Below, in pieces: positions 23,245 through 33,064 of a stretch of 64,000 nt of DNA (position 1 is its first letter; each line of letters begins with the position of its first letter). The notes beneath the pieces were generated by a model, which worked only from the letters and a program-made list of their open reading frames with translations, was not told the DNA's origin and did no database searches. This stretch comes from Chitinophagaceae bacterium UBA4411 (GTDB lineage Bacteria; Bacteroidota; Bacteroidia; Chitinophagales; Chitinophagaceae), in NCBI GenBank assembly GCA_002400415.1, contig DGQP01000007.1:106605-170604 (forward strand). The letters run 5' to 3'. Position numbers and translations under genes: made by a program.

Positions 23245-24146
23245 AAAATTTTGCATTAATCGGTGCCGGTGGATATATTGCCCCCCGCCACCTGAAAGCC
23301 ATAAAGGAAACAGGAAACAGGCTGCTGGCAGCGCTGGATGTGCATGATTCTGTAGGTGTGCTGGATAATTATTTCCCTGATGCTGCTTTCTTTACCTCCG
23401 TTTCTGAGTTTGAAAAACACCTACAGCAACTAAAAGCGGGAGGATCAGCGATAGATTATATAACGGTTTGTTCTCCCAATTACCGTCATGAAGAGCATAT
23501 TTTGCTGGGATTTCGTGCAGGGGCGGATGTGATTTGCGAAAAGCCGGTTGTGCTTTACCCCGAAAGTCTAGCTGCGCTGACAGGGGCGGAAATGGAAACC
23601 GGCAGAAAGGTTTATACAATCATGCAGCTACGGCTGCACCCTGCTATCATTGCATTAAAGGAAAGAATAAATACTGCAGCCGGTTCGCAGCGGTATGCAG
23701 TGGAGGTAAAATATGTTACGGCTAGGGGAAGATGGTATCATAGCAGTTGGAAAGGAGATACCCGTAAAAGCGGGGGCATAGCCACCAATATCGGGATCCA
23801 TTTATTTGATATACTGTTGTGGTTATTTGGCGATGTAAAGGAAAACAAAGTTTTTCTTCGCCATCCGGAAAAAGCTACAGGCAAACTGGTTTTGGAAAAT
23901 GCAGAAGTGAGTTGGCAGCTAAGTATTGATCAAAATGACCTGCCGCAGTCGGTCATGAACGAACAGAGAAGGATTTTCCGTTCATTGCTGATAAATGAAG
24001 AAGAAATTGATTTTTCTGAAGGGCTGATGTCCCTTCATACCGCCAGTTACCAAGCCATACTTGCGGGTAAAGGCTTTTGTCTTGAAACCACCGGCCCCTC
24101 TGTGCGGTTGGTCACTGAAATTAGGAATGCATTAATCAATAACTGA
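23241..24146 (+). CDS. Gfo/Idh/MocA oxidoreductase, WlbA/WbpB-like
   Basis: A protein of 301 residues starting with TTG at 23241, overlapping the previous stop (TTGA). The Rossmann motif GAGGYIAPRH is at 8-17, the NAD-binding EKPVVLY segment is near 98-104, and the substrate-binding G-G-I-A-T-N-I-G-I-H-L-F-D is near 177-189. These features match the UDP-N-acetylglucosamine uronic acid 3-dehydrogenases WlbA/WbpB, which work just before the aminotransferase and the WlbB acetyltransferase. The gene order fits a 2,3-diacetamido sugar acid pathway, but WbpA- and WbpE-like genes are missing here. Confidence 0.85.
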   Translation: MKNFALIGAGGYIAPRHLKAIKETGNRLLAALDVHDSVGVLDNYFPDAAFFTSVSEFEKHLQQLKAGGSAIDYITVCSPNYRHEEHILLGFRAGADVICEKPVVLYPESLAALTGAEMETGRKVYTIMQLRLHPAIIALKERINTAAGSQRYAVEVKYVTARGRWYHSSWKGDTRKSGGIATNIGIHLFDILLWLFGDVKENKVFLRHPEKATGKLVLENAEVSWQLSIDQNDLPQSVMNEQRRIFRSLLINEEEIDFSEGLMSLHTASYQAILAGKGFCLETTGPSVRLVTEIRNALINN

Positions 24147-24151
24147 TCGAC

Positions 24152-24790
24152 ATGATTAAAAAAGCGGCAAAAACAATACTTGTTCTTTCCCCGCATACTG
24201 ATGACGGTGAACTGGGCTGCGGCGCATGTATAGCACGTTTTATAAATGAAGGGAGCAGGGTTATTTATGCAGCTTTCTCTTTATGCAGAGATTCATTACC
24301 CGCCGGTTATGCTGCGGACACATTGGAAAAGGAAGTTAAAAGGGCAACAGCAAAACTGGGTATTGATCAAAAGGATCTTATATTATTTGATTACCCGGTA
24401 CGCCGTTTTAGTGAATACCGACAAGCTATTTTAAATGAATTGCTGGGCCTGCAAAGGAAATATAAACCTGGGATACTGTTTGTGCCATCTTCTACTGATA
24501 TCCATCAGGATCATGCTGTTATTTACGCAGAATCGCTGCGGGTATTTAAGTACAGCAGTATTTATGGGTATGAAATGCCATGGAATAATTTTTCATTTAC
24601 AGGCAGCAGTTTTATTAAAATAAATCGCAGGCAGTTAGATAAAAAGATACAGGCTCTGTTACAATATGGGTCTCAGCAGCACCGGTCTTATATGCAGCCC
24701 TCATTTATTGAATCGCTGGCAATAGTTCGGGGGGTGCAGGCTGGTTGTGAATTTGCAGAATGTTTTGAAACGGCTCGAACCATTGTTTAA
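24152..24790 (+). CDS. PIG-L family deacetylase
   Basis: A protein of 212 residues. The zinc-binding signature P14-H15-T16-D17-D18-G19-E20-L-G-C-G is complete, and the second metal site D-I-H-Q-D-H is at about 116-121. PIG-L/LmbE enzymes remove acetyl groups from N-acetylated sugars in sugar-lipid or nucleotide-sugar substrates. Here it may deacetylate a HexNAc of the exopolysaccharide. It begins 5 bases after the WlbA-like gene. Confidence 0.88.
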   Translation: MIKKAAKTILVLSPHTDDGELGCGACIARFINEGSRVIYAAFSLCRDSLPAGYAADTLEKEVKRATAKLGIDQKDLILFDYPVRRFSEYRQAILNELLGLQRKYKPGILFVPSSTDIHQDHAVIYAESLRVFKYSSIYGYEMPWNNFSFTGSSFIKINRRQLDKKIQALLQYGSQQHRSYMQPSFIESLAIVRGVQAGCEFAECFETARTIV

Positions 24791-24921
24791 TTTTCTATTG
24801 CCTTCTGAAATGATCTGTTCATTTATTCCTGAAGTTTGTTTGCCAAAAGAAATTATCCTGAGCTGATAAGATTAAATTGCCACTACACCATTCTTCTTTT
24901 TTGAAATAAATACAAATCACC

Positions 24922-25596
24922 ATGTTTAGTAGAGTCAGAAACCAGTTTAAACATTATGTAAACCGAGTAGATAAAGGCTACAAAAGACTATTTATTAAAG
25001 GGCAGCACCAGTTAACGGCCACAACATCCTATAACCGATACCCGGGCATATTTGGGCTGGTCAAATATTTTTTTGATGAGGGCAGAGCGCCTGTCAAAAT
25101 ATTATCCTATGGATGTTCAACCGGTGAAGAATGTTTTACTCTTAAAGAGTATTTCCCTTTTTCAACAATTATTGGGGTAGATATATATAAACCCAATCTT
25201 GAAAAGGCGATAAAGAGAAACTATTCTAAGGATATTTCTTTTTTGCTTTCAACGACAGGCAATATTGAAAAAAACGGCCCCTATGATATCATTTTTGTCA
25301 TGTCTGTTTTATGCCGATGGGAGGATACCAAAGACAAGGAAAATTGCTCATCGGAATATCCTTTTCATCAATATGAAAATGGGATTTATCAATTTGATAA
25401 TGTTCTAAAAAGGGGGGGGGTATTGGTTATTTATAATAGCAATTATTGTTTTTGTGATTCATCGTTTTATCATAAATATAAACCGCTGTTTGTTGCCGAA
25501 ACAGTTGAAAGCGGGTTTGTGCATAAATTTCATAAATCGGGTCTGAGGAGAAAAGAAAATTATCCGGAAGTTATCTTTCAAAAAATTGAAGGCTGA
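24922..25596 (+). CDS. Class I SAM-dependent methyltransferase with a G9 tract
   Basis: A protein of 224 residues. The SAM-binding motif I is VKILSYGCSTGEECFTL (about 58-74), with the acidic motif II residue D in IIGVDIYKPN. The CSTGEE variant is reminiscent of CheR-like methyltransferases, but the CheR N-terminal domain is absent. A polysaccharide or lipid-linked sugar substrate is suggested by location only. An uninterrupted run of nine G (25412-25420) lies in the coding frame within L-K-R-G-G-V; slippage there would shift the last third of the protein. Confidence 0.72.
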   Translation: MFSRVRNQFKHYVNRVDKGYKRLFIKGQHQLTATTSYNRYPGIFGLVKYFFDEGRAPVKILSYGCSTGEECFTLKEYFPFSTIIGVDIYKPNLEKAIKRNYSKDISFLLSTTGNIEKNGPYDIIFVMSVLCRWEDTKDKENCSSEYPFHQYENGIYQFDNVLKRGGVLVIYNSNYCFCDSSFYHKYKPLFVAETVESGFVHKFHKSGLRRKENYPEVIFQKIEG

Positions 25597-25607
25597 ATAG
25601 CGAACCT

Positions 25608-26897
25608 ATGAAACTGGACAAGTACAAAAAATTTTTCAAGAGGGACTTTGTCAGCGATGTTGCCGTAACCTTATTTGGAAACGGGCTTGCTTTTGTCATC
25701 TCGTTTGTGCTTACTCCTTTTATCACAAGGGCCTATTCCCCGGAAGCTTATGGAACTTTTTCCATGGTCTATTCTATCGTGATGGTAATGTCGGTGTTTT
25801 CCACCCTTTCTTTTACCAATGCCTTGGTGCTTGCCAAAGAAAAGGAGACTTTCTATTATCTCGTAAGAATCTCAGTTATTTCAACGATCACTTTTTGTTT
25901 GCTTATACTGGGCGTCATTTTCATGTTTAGAGGCGAGATCATAACCCGGTTTGAACTGCAACTACTGGGAAACTGGATTTTTCTTATACCATTTTTACTA
26001 TTCTTTATTTCCATTTACCAGATCATCTTTAACTGGAACCTCCGGCTGAAAGAATTTAAGCGGGCCAGTAAAATAAAAATAGCCTATACACTCACTGCAA
26101 AAGGTGTTGCTATTCTGGGCAGCCGGATAGCCGGCTCTCATCCGGCCCTGATGGTCTTGGGTGAATTACTCGGGTACATGTTGCAGGATGTGTACCTGGC
26201 GAGCAAGCTGGTGATCGGGGAAATAAAGGAATCTTTTTCTTTTAAGAGTATTAAAAGAATGAGAGAGGTTTTTTATGAATACCGGGAATATCCCAGTTTT
26301 TTTATGTTTTCTAACCTGCTGATTGTTTTGTACACATCCACCCAAAATCTGGTTATTGCAAAACAGTTCGGAATTGATAATACAGGATATTTTTCACTGG
26401 CTTCTTCCGTTACGAATATCCCCACTCAATTGATTTCCCTTGCCCTTGCCCCTATTTTTTACCAGAAACTGACAGAGCTTTTTTATAATACTCCGGAAAG
26501 ATTATACTCTTTTGCAAGGAAGGCCTGTTTGTACCTTGCAGTAGCAGCCATTGTACCTTATGGAGTCATTATCCTGTTTGGGGAGCCACTGTTTTCATTT
26601 TTTTTCGGGACCAAATGGGGTTTCTCCGGTAATATTGCATCCCTGCTTTCCATCTATTTTTATTTTTATTTTATCAGTTTTCCTTTCTCTTCCCTGTTCA
26701 GGGTATTGGGAAAAATTAAATTATTTTTTTACTTAAACCTTTTATCAGTTGCTGGCGGCACCCTGCTGCTTTACTTTCTCTCATTATCATTTAGTTTTTA
26801 TGATACACTACTGTATATCACCCTGTTCAATTCGGGAGCGCAGGCTATTATTTTGATGACTGCATTATATCTGTCTTACAGGAAGCAGAAACACTAA
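25608..26897 (+). CDS. wzx: Wzx-like flippase
   Basis: A membrane protein of 429 residues with about twelve to fourteen hydrophobic helices. It belongs to the polysaccharide synthesis/MATE-like family: the start region LFGNGLAFVISFVLTPFITRAYSPEAYG is typical (helix 1, then T-R-x-Y-S-P-E-x-Y-G). It should move lipid-linked repeat units across the inner membrane. With the Wza and Wzc homologues, this defines a Wzx/Wzy-dependent pathway. It starts 11 bases after the methyltransferase stop. Confidence 0.88.
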   Translation: MKLDKYKKFFKRDFVSDVAVTLFGNGLAFVISFVLTPFITRAYSPEAYGTFSMVYSIVMVMSVFSTLSFTNALVLAKEKETFYYLVRISVISTITFCLLILGVIFMFRGEIITRFELQLLGNWIFLIPFLLFFISIYQIIFNWNLRLKEFKRASKIKIAYTLTAKGVAILGSRIAGSHPALMVLGELLGYMLQDVYLASKLVIGEIKESFSFKSIKRMREVFYEYREYPSFFMFSNLLIVLYTSTQNLVIAKQFGIDNTGYFSLASSVTNIPTQLISLALAPIFYQKLTELFYNTPERLYSFARKACLYLAVAAIVPYGVIILFGEPLFSFFFGTKWGFSGNIASLLSIYFYFYFISFPFSSLFRVLGKIKLFFYLNLLSVAGGTLLLYFLSLSFSFYDTLLYITLFNSGAQAIILMTALYLSYRKQKH

Positions 26898-26932
26898 CCC
26901 AAACCGGAATCAATAAGGAGGTATTAAAGAAT

Positions 26933-28054
26933 ATGAAATTGTTATTTGTTTTTGGAACAAGGCCGGAAGCCATAAAAATGGCCCCCCTGATTATTAAATG
27001 CAAATCGAAGCCAGAGCTGTTTGACGTAAAAGTATGTGTAACGGGCCAGCACCGTGAAATGCTTGACCAGGTATTGGCTTTTTTTAATATTGCCCCTGAC
27101 GTGAATTTTGGCGGAATGAAAACCAATCAAACCCTGTTTGATGTCACAATAAACGTAATTTCGGGGTTGGAAAAAGTTTTGGCAGATTATACACCTGATT
27201 ATCTTATCGTACAGGGAGATACAAGTTCGGCTTTTGCAGGAGCACTGGCTGCCTATTATAAAAAAATAAAGGTTATTCACCTGGAGGCAGGCCTCCGTAG
27301 CGATGATTTATATTCTCCCTGGCCGGAAGAAGGAAACAGGCAGCTGATCGGCCGTATTGCCAATTTTCATTTTACACCCACTGCTAAAGCTACCGAAGCG
27401 CTCAAAAAGGAAAATATTGTGAACAACGTGTACCAGGTTGGCAATACGGTAATTGATGCCCTGCTGATGGTTCATGAAAAAGTAAAGCATGATAACAGTA
27501 TCAGCGTACAGTTTGAGAAAATTGATTTTTCCAAACGACTTATCCTGATAACAGGCCACCGGCGGGAAAGTTTTGGTGATCCTTTCCTCCAGATCTGTGA
27601 AGCCATCAGGGAATTGTCCCGGCAATATCCCGGCTGTAATTTCTTATACCCGGTACACCTGAACCCGAATGTTCAAAACCAGGTGTATAAAATACTGGAT
27701 GGCATCGGGAATATATTTCTTTTTCCCCCGGTTGATTATCCTGCCATGGTCTGGCTGCTGAATAAGTCACACCTTGTAATTACTGATTCAGGGGGTATCC
27801 AGGAAGAAGCGCCTACTTTCGGAAAGCCTGTTCTGGTTATGCGAAATGTAACAGAAAGGACCGAAGGTATTGAAGCAGGCACAGCCCGCCTCGTAGGCAC
27901 CAGTAAGGAAAACATTATTGCTTCCGTTACAGAACTACTGGATAATGAAACGGCTTATTATAAAATGGCCAAAGCGGTAAACCCCTATGGTGATGGAACA
28001 GCTTCAGAACAAATAATAAAAATCCTTTGTAAGAATACAAATCCGTCATTATGA
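26933..28054 (+). CDS. wecB: UDP-N-acetylglucosamine 2-epimerase
   Basis: A non-hydrolysing 2-epimerase of 373 residues. Diagnostic segments are FGTRPEAIKMAPLI at 7-20, CVTGQHREMLDQV, HLEAGLRSDDLYSPWPEE, GHRRESFGDPF, and the UDP-binding TDSGGIQEEAP near 285-295. It matches WecB/MnaA more closely than the 2,3-diacetamido-sugar epimerase WbpI. It makes UDP-ManNAc from UDP-GlcNAc. The stop overlaps the next start by 4 bases (ATGA). Confidence 0.95.
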   Translation: MKLLFVFGTRPEAIKMAPLIIKCKSKPELFDVKVCVTGQHREMLDQVLAFFNIAPDVNFGGMKTNQTLFDVTINVISGLEKVLADYTPDYLIVQGDTSSAFAGALAAYYKKIKVIHLEAGLRSDDLYSPWPEEGNRQLIGRIANFHFTPTAKATEALKKENIVNNVYQVGNTVIDALLMVHEKVKHDNSISVQFEKIDFSKRLILITGHRRESFGDPFLQICEAIRELSRQYPGCNFLYPVHLNPNVQNQVYKILDGIGNIFLFPPVDYPAMVWLLNKSHLVITDSGGIQEEAPTFGKPVLVMRNVTERTEGIEAGTARLVGTSKENIIASVTELLDNETAYYKMAKAVNPYGDGTASEQIIKILCKNTNPSL

Positions 28055-29217
28055 ATTTGAATGAAAAGCCGATCTATTTTCCCGGACTGAACGGGTTAAG
28101 GTTTATAGCCGCCTTCATTGTTGTTATTTGCCATGTAGAACAAAGAAAAATGGACCTTGGGTTTGCCAATTTTTTTGATCAGTATTTTTTTCAAAATGCT
28201 GCTGGCCTGGGTGTAACCCTGTTTTTTGTACTCAGCGGGTTCCTCATCACCTACCTGCTTTTAGTTGAAAAAAAAACTTATGGAAAGATCGGGCTAAAAA
28301 ATTTTTATATCCGCCGTATTCTCCGTATATGGCCTTTGTATTACCTAATAGTAATCTTGGCTTGTTTTGTTTTCCCGCATATTTCCTGGTTTGATTTGCC
28401 AGAAATGGAAAATTACAGGGATAATTTTGATTTTAAATTATTAATGCTCATCCTGATACTGCCCAACGTACTGCACATTTTACATGCAGATGTACCTTAT
28501 TCCGGTCAGACATGGAGCATTGGCGTTGAAGAACAGTTTTATTTATTGTGGCCTTTCTTGTTTCAATGGATAAAAAAATATATTTTGGTTTTATTATTTA
28601 TTATAGCAATAGTCGTTATCCTGGGTAACGGGTTCTTATATGTTGCCAATAATTTTTTCGAAGAACAGGATCGACCGTCTTCCGGGGCGTATAAAACACT
28701 TCATTTTATTGGGACGTATTTTACTTTTTTCCGTATCGGGTCAATGGCAATGGGTGGAATTGGAGCTTGCCTGCTTTTTTTTGATCATAGGTGGAAAAAA
28801 ATTTTTGTGAATTCTTTTGCTGAAGCTGCAGCCTGGATATTGCTTTTAATTCTCCTGGTGATGAAAGTAAGAATCCCCTATGTCTATAATGAAGTGTTTT
28901 CCGTTATTTTCTTTGTAATTATTCTTAATGCAGGGTCAGGAAAAAGTATTTTTCATTTTTTACTGGAAAACCGACCCATGCATTATTTGGGAAAAATATC
29001 CTATGGCATTTACATGTATCATGCTATAGCCATAGTTTTAGTAATTAAACTATTTAATAAGCTGGGTTTCTCTTTTAGTGTAACAGTAACAATATTGCTC
29101 GACCTTTTTGTACTGGTTGCTACAATTTTACTGGCAAGCCTTTCTTACCAATATTTTGAAAAACCATTTATCCATAAGAAAATAAAATTTCAACGGGTAA
29201 GAAGCGGGGATGAATGA
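28051..29217 (+). CDS. OafA-type membrane acyltransferase, second copy
   Basis: A protein of 388 residues with about ten membrane segments. Its motifs are close to those of the first copy at 18175: GLNGLRFIAAFIVVICHVE near the start (catalytic-region R and H), FYIRRILRIWPLYYL, and TWSIGVEEQFYLLWP. It is predicted to acylate a sugar of the repeat unit or a lipid-linked precursor. It overlaps wecB by 4 bases, so the two are translationally coupled. Confidence 0.88.
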   Translation: MNLNEKPIYFPGLNGLRFIAAFIVVICHVEQRKMDLGFANFFDQYFFQNAAGLGVTLFFVLSGFLITYLLLVEKKTYGKIGLKNFYIRRILRIWPLYYLIVILACFVFPHISWFDLPEMENYRDNFDFKLLMLILILPNVLHILHADVPYSGQTWSIGVEEQFYLLWPFLFQWIKKYILVLLFIIAIVVILGNGFLYVANNFFEEQDRPSSGAYKTLHFIGTYFTFFRIGSMAMGGIGACLLFFDHRWKKIFVNSFAEAAAWILLLILLVMKVRIPYVYNEVFSVIFFVIILNAGSGKSIFHFLLENRPMHYLGKISYGIYMYHAIAIVLVIKLFNKLGFSFSVTVTILLDLFVLVATILLASLSYQYFEKPFIHKKIKFQRVRSGDE

Positions 29218-29235
29218 ACTGCAATAAACTATAAC

Positions 29236-30450
29236 ATGAACATTCTTTTTGTCAGCGCTTCTGCGCCGCCCAAATCAGGACCGGAAAGCCTGCAGGTGGC
29301 TAAATACATGAAATACCTGTCTCGGAAAGCCCGTATTGAACTCGTAACAACAATAGCCCCTGCCAGAGGTTGGGAAAAAACAGATGATTCCCAGCTTCCA
29401 TTTTTGAAATATATTGACAACCGGGTTGAGCTAATATCTATACAATCATGGACAGGCTGGAAAGGGTTTTCGGGCAGGAAGATTTTTCAGCACTGGATGA
29501 ATAAGCCGGACCCTGATTTCCTGTTTCACTGGCAGGTAGCCAGGGTAATAGCCAAACTAAAGGCACCGCCTGATGTAATTTATTCCCGTTCCATGCCATT
29601 CAGTTCAGCAGTCCTTGGCTTAAAATTAAAAGCAAGGTTGAAAAAGCCCTGGTTGATGCATATCAGCGACCCTTGGTCTGATACAACCTTCCTAGATAAC
29701 CGGAATACGTATAACCTAGAGGCGGAGAAAGAATGTTTTTTGCGGGCTGATATGGTTTCTTTTACCACACCGGAAACACTGGAATTTTATAAGCGAAAAT
29801 ATACCGGGCTGGCTGGAAAATTTATTGTTTGCCCCAATGTATTTGATGAAAGCGATTTGGTTCAACGCTCTGTTTTTTTTGAAAATAAAAAATTAACCTG
29901 TCTTTATTCTGGCAACCTGTATGGCAAAAGGACGCTTCGCCCGCTTGTGGAAGCAGTAAAATTGCTGGATCAGCCGGTAAAAGAAAACCTTGAAATATTA
30001 ATTGCAGGGTTCCTTAGCAGGGAAAATGAAGAAATGCTGAAAGAACCCGGACTTTTCTGTATTAAATACATGGGCCCCCTACCTGCAGCGAAAAGCTACC
30101 AATTGCAGCAAAAAGTTGATATCCTGGTATCGGTTGATAAGCCGCCGGAGCAGGAAACGGATATAATCGTTCTCCCTTCCAAAATCCAGGATTATATAGC
30201 TGCAAGAAAACTGATACTGGGAATTACAGGAAAGGGTTCGGCAACTTATCGTGCAGTGCATTCCCGTTATGGTTTTTGTTTTGAACATGGGGAAATAGTA
30301 TCTATTGCCGTGTTTTTGGCAAATGCGGTCCAGGCATTCCAGGCAAAGAATCAAAGTTTTTTTTCATTTGCATCCCCCGATGAAAAATATGAAGCGGGGT
30401 ACAATGCATCCCTCTTATTAAAATACTTACAAGGCTTAATACATGAGTAA
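29236..30450 (+). CDS. GT4-like glycosyltransferase
   Basis: A GT-B glycosyltransferase of 404 residues. The N-terminal domain starts MNILFVSASAPPKSGPESLQ, with a donor-domain strand L-T-C-L-Y-S-G-N-L-Y-G-K-R-T near 218-231. The region around V-L-P-S-K-I-Q-D-Y-I-A near 312-322 matches the P-S-K-[IL]-x-[DE]-Y motif of WbuB-like enzymes. It is cytoplasmic and the sugar is not predictable. The end overlaps the pyruvyl-transferase gene by 8 bases. Confidence 0.82.
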   Translation: MNILFVSASAPPKSGPESLQVAKYMKYLSRKARIELVTTIAPARGWEKTDDSQLPFLKYIDNRVELISIQSWTGWKGFSGRKIFQHWMNKPDPDFLFHWQVARVIAKLKAPPDVIYSRSMPFSSAVLGLKLKARLKKPWLMHISDPWSDTTFLDNRNTYNLEAEKECFLRADMVSFTTPETLEFYKRKYTGLAGKFIVCPNVFDESDLVQRSVFFENKKLTCLYSGNLYGKRTLRPLVEAVKLLDQPVKENLEILIAGFLSRENEEMLKEPGLFCIKYMGPLPAAKSYQLQQKVDILVSVDKPPEQETDIIVLPSKIQDYIAARKLILGITGKGSATYRAVHSRYGFCFEHGEIVSIAVFLANAVQAFQAKNQSFFSFASPDEKYEAGYNASLLLKYLQGLIHE

Positions 30451-31618
30451 ACCACAGGTACGAATGACGAAAGTCTTGTTAACAGGGTATTATGGTTTTG
30501 GTAACCTGGGTGATGACCTTCTTTTTTTATGTAATTACAGGCTCATAAGGAAATTGATACCTCATTCGGAAATAGATGTGCTCACAGAAGCCAGCCGGCC
30601 GCAATATCTTTCAAAACTTGCAGGAAAGGAGCTGAAATTTTTAAACTGGTCAGCAAAGGGGAGTTATGATATCGTCTGGCATGGTGGCGGTGGGGTTTTT
30701 TTTGATTTTAAAAAGGGGGGGACGGCGTCATTAATATTAAATAAGTTCATCAAACTGCTAGGCCCGCACCTGTTTACTAAAATATATAAATGGGCAAGAA
30801 AAAATCTTGGAAAACCGGCAATCGATTTTGGATACAGGGTTGGAGTTGGTATTGGAGTGGGAACCTTCACTTCTTCTTCGTATGTGTATAAATATAAAAT
30901 TCCTACCCTGTCCTCTTTTAATTACCTGGTGGTCCGGGATGAACAAAGCAGGAAAAATGTTTTTAAGTTAATAAAGGGAATTGATGTGGCCGTTTCAACT
31001 GATATAGTATTTGATACCGGGTTGTGGCTGGAGGATGCCGCAAGACAGCCGAAAAAGAATGAGAGTGGTAAAAAAATCGGTATCATCCTGAGAGACTGGT
31101 CGCTGGGTAGAGGGTATAATTATTTTGATGATATCTATTCCCTGACAGAGGATTTACAAAAGCAGGGTTATCATATTACGTTTTTTTCTTTTGATGCAGA
31201 AACAGACAGGAAGTACATGACGTGTTTTTCAAAAAAAGAAATTCCTGTACTTACATGGAGCCCAGAAACAATGGAGGTGACCTATTTTGTTTCATTATTG
31301 GCGCAGCAGAATTATCTTATCACCAGCCGTTTTCATGCCGCAATAATCGGTTCCTGTCTCGGCATACCAGGCATAGTTGTAAATATTGAGCCCAAATTGA
31401 AAACAGCTTCTGAAATGCTTAAGGGCTGTTATTTCCTGCTGGACCTGCCACTAAAAGAAGAGGAAGTAACAAAAGCGAAAGAATTTTTGATAAACAACGG
31501 TGATAAGAGCGTATTATGTGCAGAAAGGGTAAGTAATAATAAAAAGATGCTGTTGCAATCGGAAAAACAACTGGACTCAAAAATAAATTTGTTTTTGAGT
31601 AGAGAGGCGAAAAATTAA
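30443..31618 (+). CDS. Polysaccharide pyruvyl transferase family protein
   Basis: A protein of 391 residues. A second start at 30464 (MTKVLLTGYYGFGNLGDD) gives the more usual N-terminus, while the first start overlaps the previous gene. The G-Y-Y-G-F-G-N-L-G-D-D signature near 15-25 and the ITSRFHAAIIGSCLGIPGI segment near 293-311 are diagnostic. These enzymes add pyruvate ketals from phosphoenolpyruvate to sugars, giving the polymer negative charge. A run of seven G (30715-30721) lies in the frame. Confidence 0.88.
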   Translation: MSKPQVRMTKVLLTGYYGFGNLGDDLLFLCNYRLIRKLIPHSEIDVLTEASRPQYLSKLAGKELKFLNWSAKGSYDIVWHGGGGVFFDFKKGGTASLILNKFIKLLGPHLFTKIYKWARKNLGKPAIDFGYRVGVGIGVGTFTSSSYVYKYKIPTLSSFNYLVVRDEQSRKNVFKLIKGIDVAVSTDIVFDTGLWLEDAARQPKKNESGKKIGIILRDWSLGRGYNYFDDIYSLTEDLQKQGYHITFFSFDAETDRKYMTCFSKKEIPVLTWSPETMEVTYFVSLLAQQNYLITSRFHAAIIGSCLGIPGIVVNIEPKLKTASEMLKGCYFLLDLPLKEEEVTKAKEFLINNGDKSVLCAERVSNNKKMLLQSEKQLDSKINLFLSREAKN

Positions 31619-31741
31619 TAATATACTGCTAAGCGTGAATACCATTGTTTCGAAAAGCAAATTCATGAAAGATAAAGACAATAGCAGATGCCAAAGACTT
31701 AACCCGGGTTATAAAACCATTAATAGAAAGGATATTTTTTG

Positions 31742-32959
31742 ATGACAATGAGTAACAAAAAAAAAATATTACTGATTATCCCAAACCTAGGAATGGGAGG
31801 GGCTCAACGTTCTTTTGCTAAACTGGCTATTTGGTTGAGGATGGAATTCGAAGTGATTGTTGTAGTGTTTGATGATTCTTTTAAATCCGTTTACGATCCC
31901 GGAGGGGAAATTTATTATCTGGGGGGGAGATCAAATTCTCATCTTTTTTCAAAAGCATCAAATTTTTTTAAACGGATCAGTAATTTTAAGCGAATAAAAA
32001 AAAATACAGGTATTGATGTTTCCATCAGCTTTCTTGAAGGAGCTGATTATATAAACTTAGTAAGTGGTGGGAAGGATAAAAAGGTTATCAGTATCCTTGG
32101 ATCAAAAAAATACGATCCCCATATTAAAGGTATTTCAGGATGGGTAAGACTGAAAATTCTCATTCCGCTACTCTATAAAAGGGCTGACAAAATTGTCGCC
32201 ATATCGAAGGGCTTAGAAAAGGAGATGGGGGAAAACTATCCTGAACAGGCAAAAAAAATTGTTACGATCACCAATGGGTATTCAATTACTCCTTATCAAC
32301 AACCTGTCAACCCCACTGAGTATTTTATACTTGTATGGGCGGGAAGAATGGGTGACGAAAAAGGGTTGTTGGAATTAGTTGAGGTTTTCAGCTATGCCCG
32401 GAAACTGAAAAATTTTATCAGGCTGGTCTTAGTCGGAGAAGGGCCTATGCAATCCTTAGTACATTATACGGCAAAAAAAATGGATATGAATATTCGATTG
32501 ATGGAGCAACTAGATACAAAGGAACTGGAACAGTATGACATTATCCATCTTACATCCCGGTCTGAACTACAGCCTGTCTTTTCACAGTGCGATTTCTTTG
32601 TACTTACCTCCCCTTCTGAAGGATTTCCAAATGTAGTACTTGAATCTATGCTTTCCGGTCTTCCCGTGATCAGCTCAGATTGCTACTGGGGACCCCGAGA
32701 AATTCTGGCTCCTTCAATAGATTATGGTAGTATTACCAGTGAACCTCTTTGGGCTGAATACGGAATATTAATGCCTTTGGTTACCGGTGCTTCTCCGGAA
32801 ATAAAAAAAGCCTGGGCAGAAACGCTTCTCTCACTTAAGAAGGAGAATGCAAAGCAGAAATATAGTTATAAATCCTGGCAGCGGGCATGCGATTTTGAAG
32901 AGTCAATAATACAGAAACAATGGATAAGTCTCATCAATGACATTTCTGGAAAGAAATAA
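31742..32959 (+). CDS. GT4 glycosyltransferase
   Basis: A glycosyltransferase of about 405 residues. The start was set at ATG 31742; the ATG at 31748 (MSNKKKILLIIPNLGMGGAQ) is also possible, and an upstream TTG is unlikely. The G-M-G-G-A-Q-R nucleotide-sugar loop is typical of GT4. The donor domain contains VWAGRMGDEKGL and LTSPSEGFPNVVLESMLSGLP, with the E-x7-E motif (E of PSEGFPN and E of LESM). A run of ten A follows codon 4 (31757-31766) and seven G lie at 31921-31927; both are slippage-prone. Confidence 0.9.
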   Translation: MTMSNKKKILLIIPNLGMGGAQRSFAKLAIWLRMEFEVIVVVFDDSFKSVYDPGGEIYYLGGRSNSHLFSKASNFFKRISNFKRIKKNTGIDVSISFLEGADYINLVSGGKDKKVISILGSKKYDPHIKGISGWVRLKILIPLLYKRADKIVAISKGLEKEMGENYPEQAKKIVTITNGYSITPYQQPVNPTEYFILVWAGRMGDEKGLLELVEVFSYARKLKNFIRLVLVGEGPMQSLVHYTAKKMDMNIRLMEQLDTKELEQYDIIHLTSRSELQPVFSQCDFFVLTSPSEGFPNVVLESMLSGLPVISSDCYWGPREILAPSIDYGSITSEPLWAEYGILMPLVTGASPEIKKAWAETLLSLKKENAKQKYSYKSWQRACDFEESIIQKQWISLINDISGKK

Positions 32960-33064
32960 TAAATCATTCTTTATTATTAAGGAGCAGATTGAAAGTTGCC
33001 ATGATCTTACTCATTACCGGGTTTGTGGAAAACCCACCCAACTCTTTTCCAGATTTAAACAACA

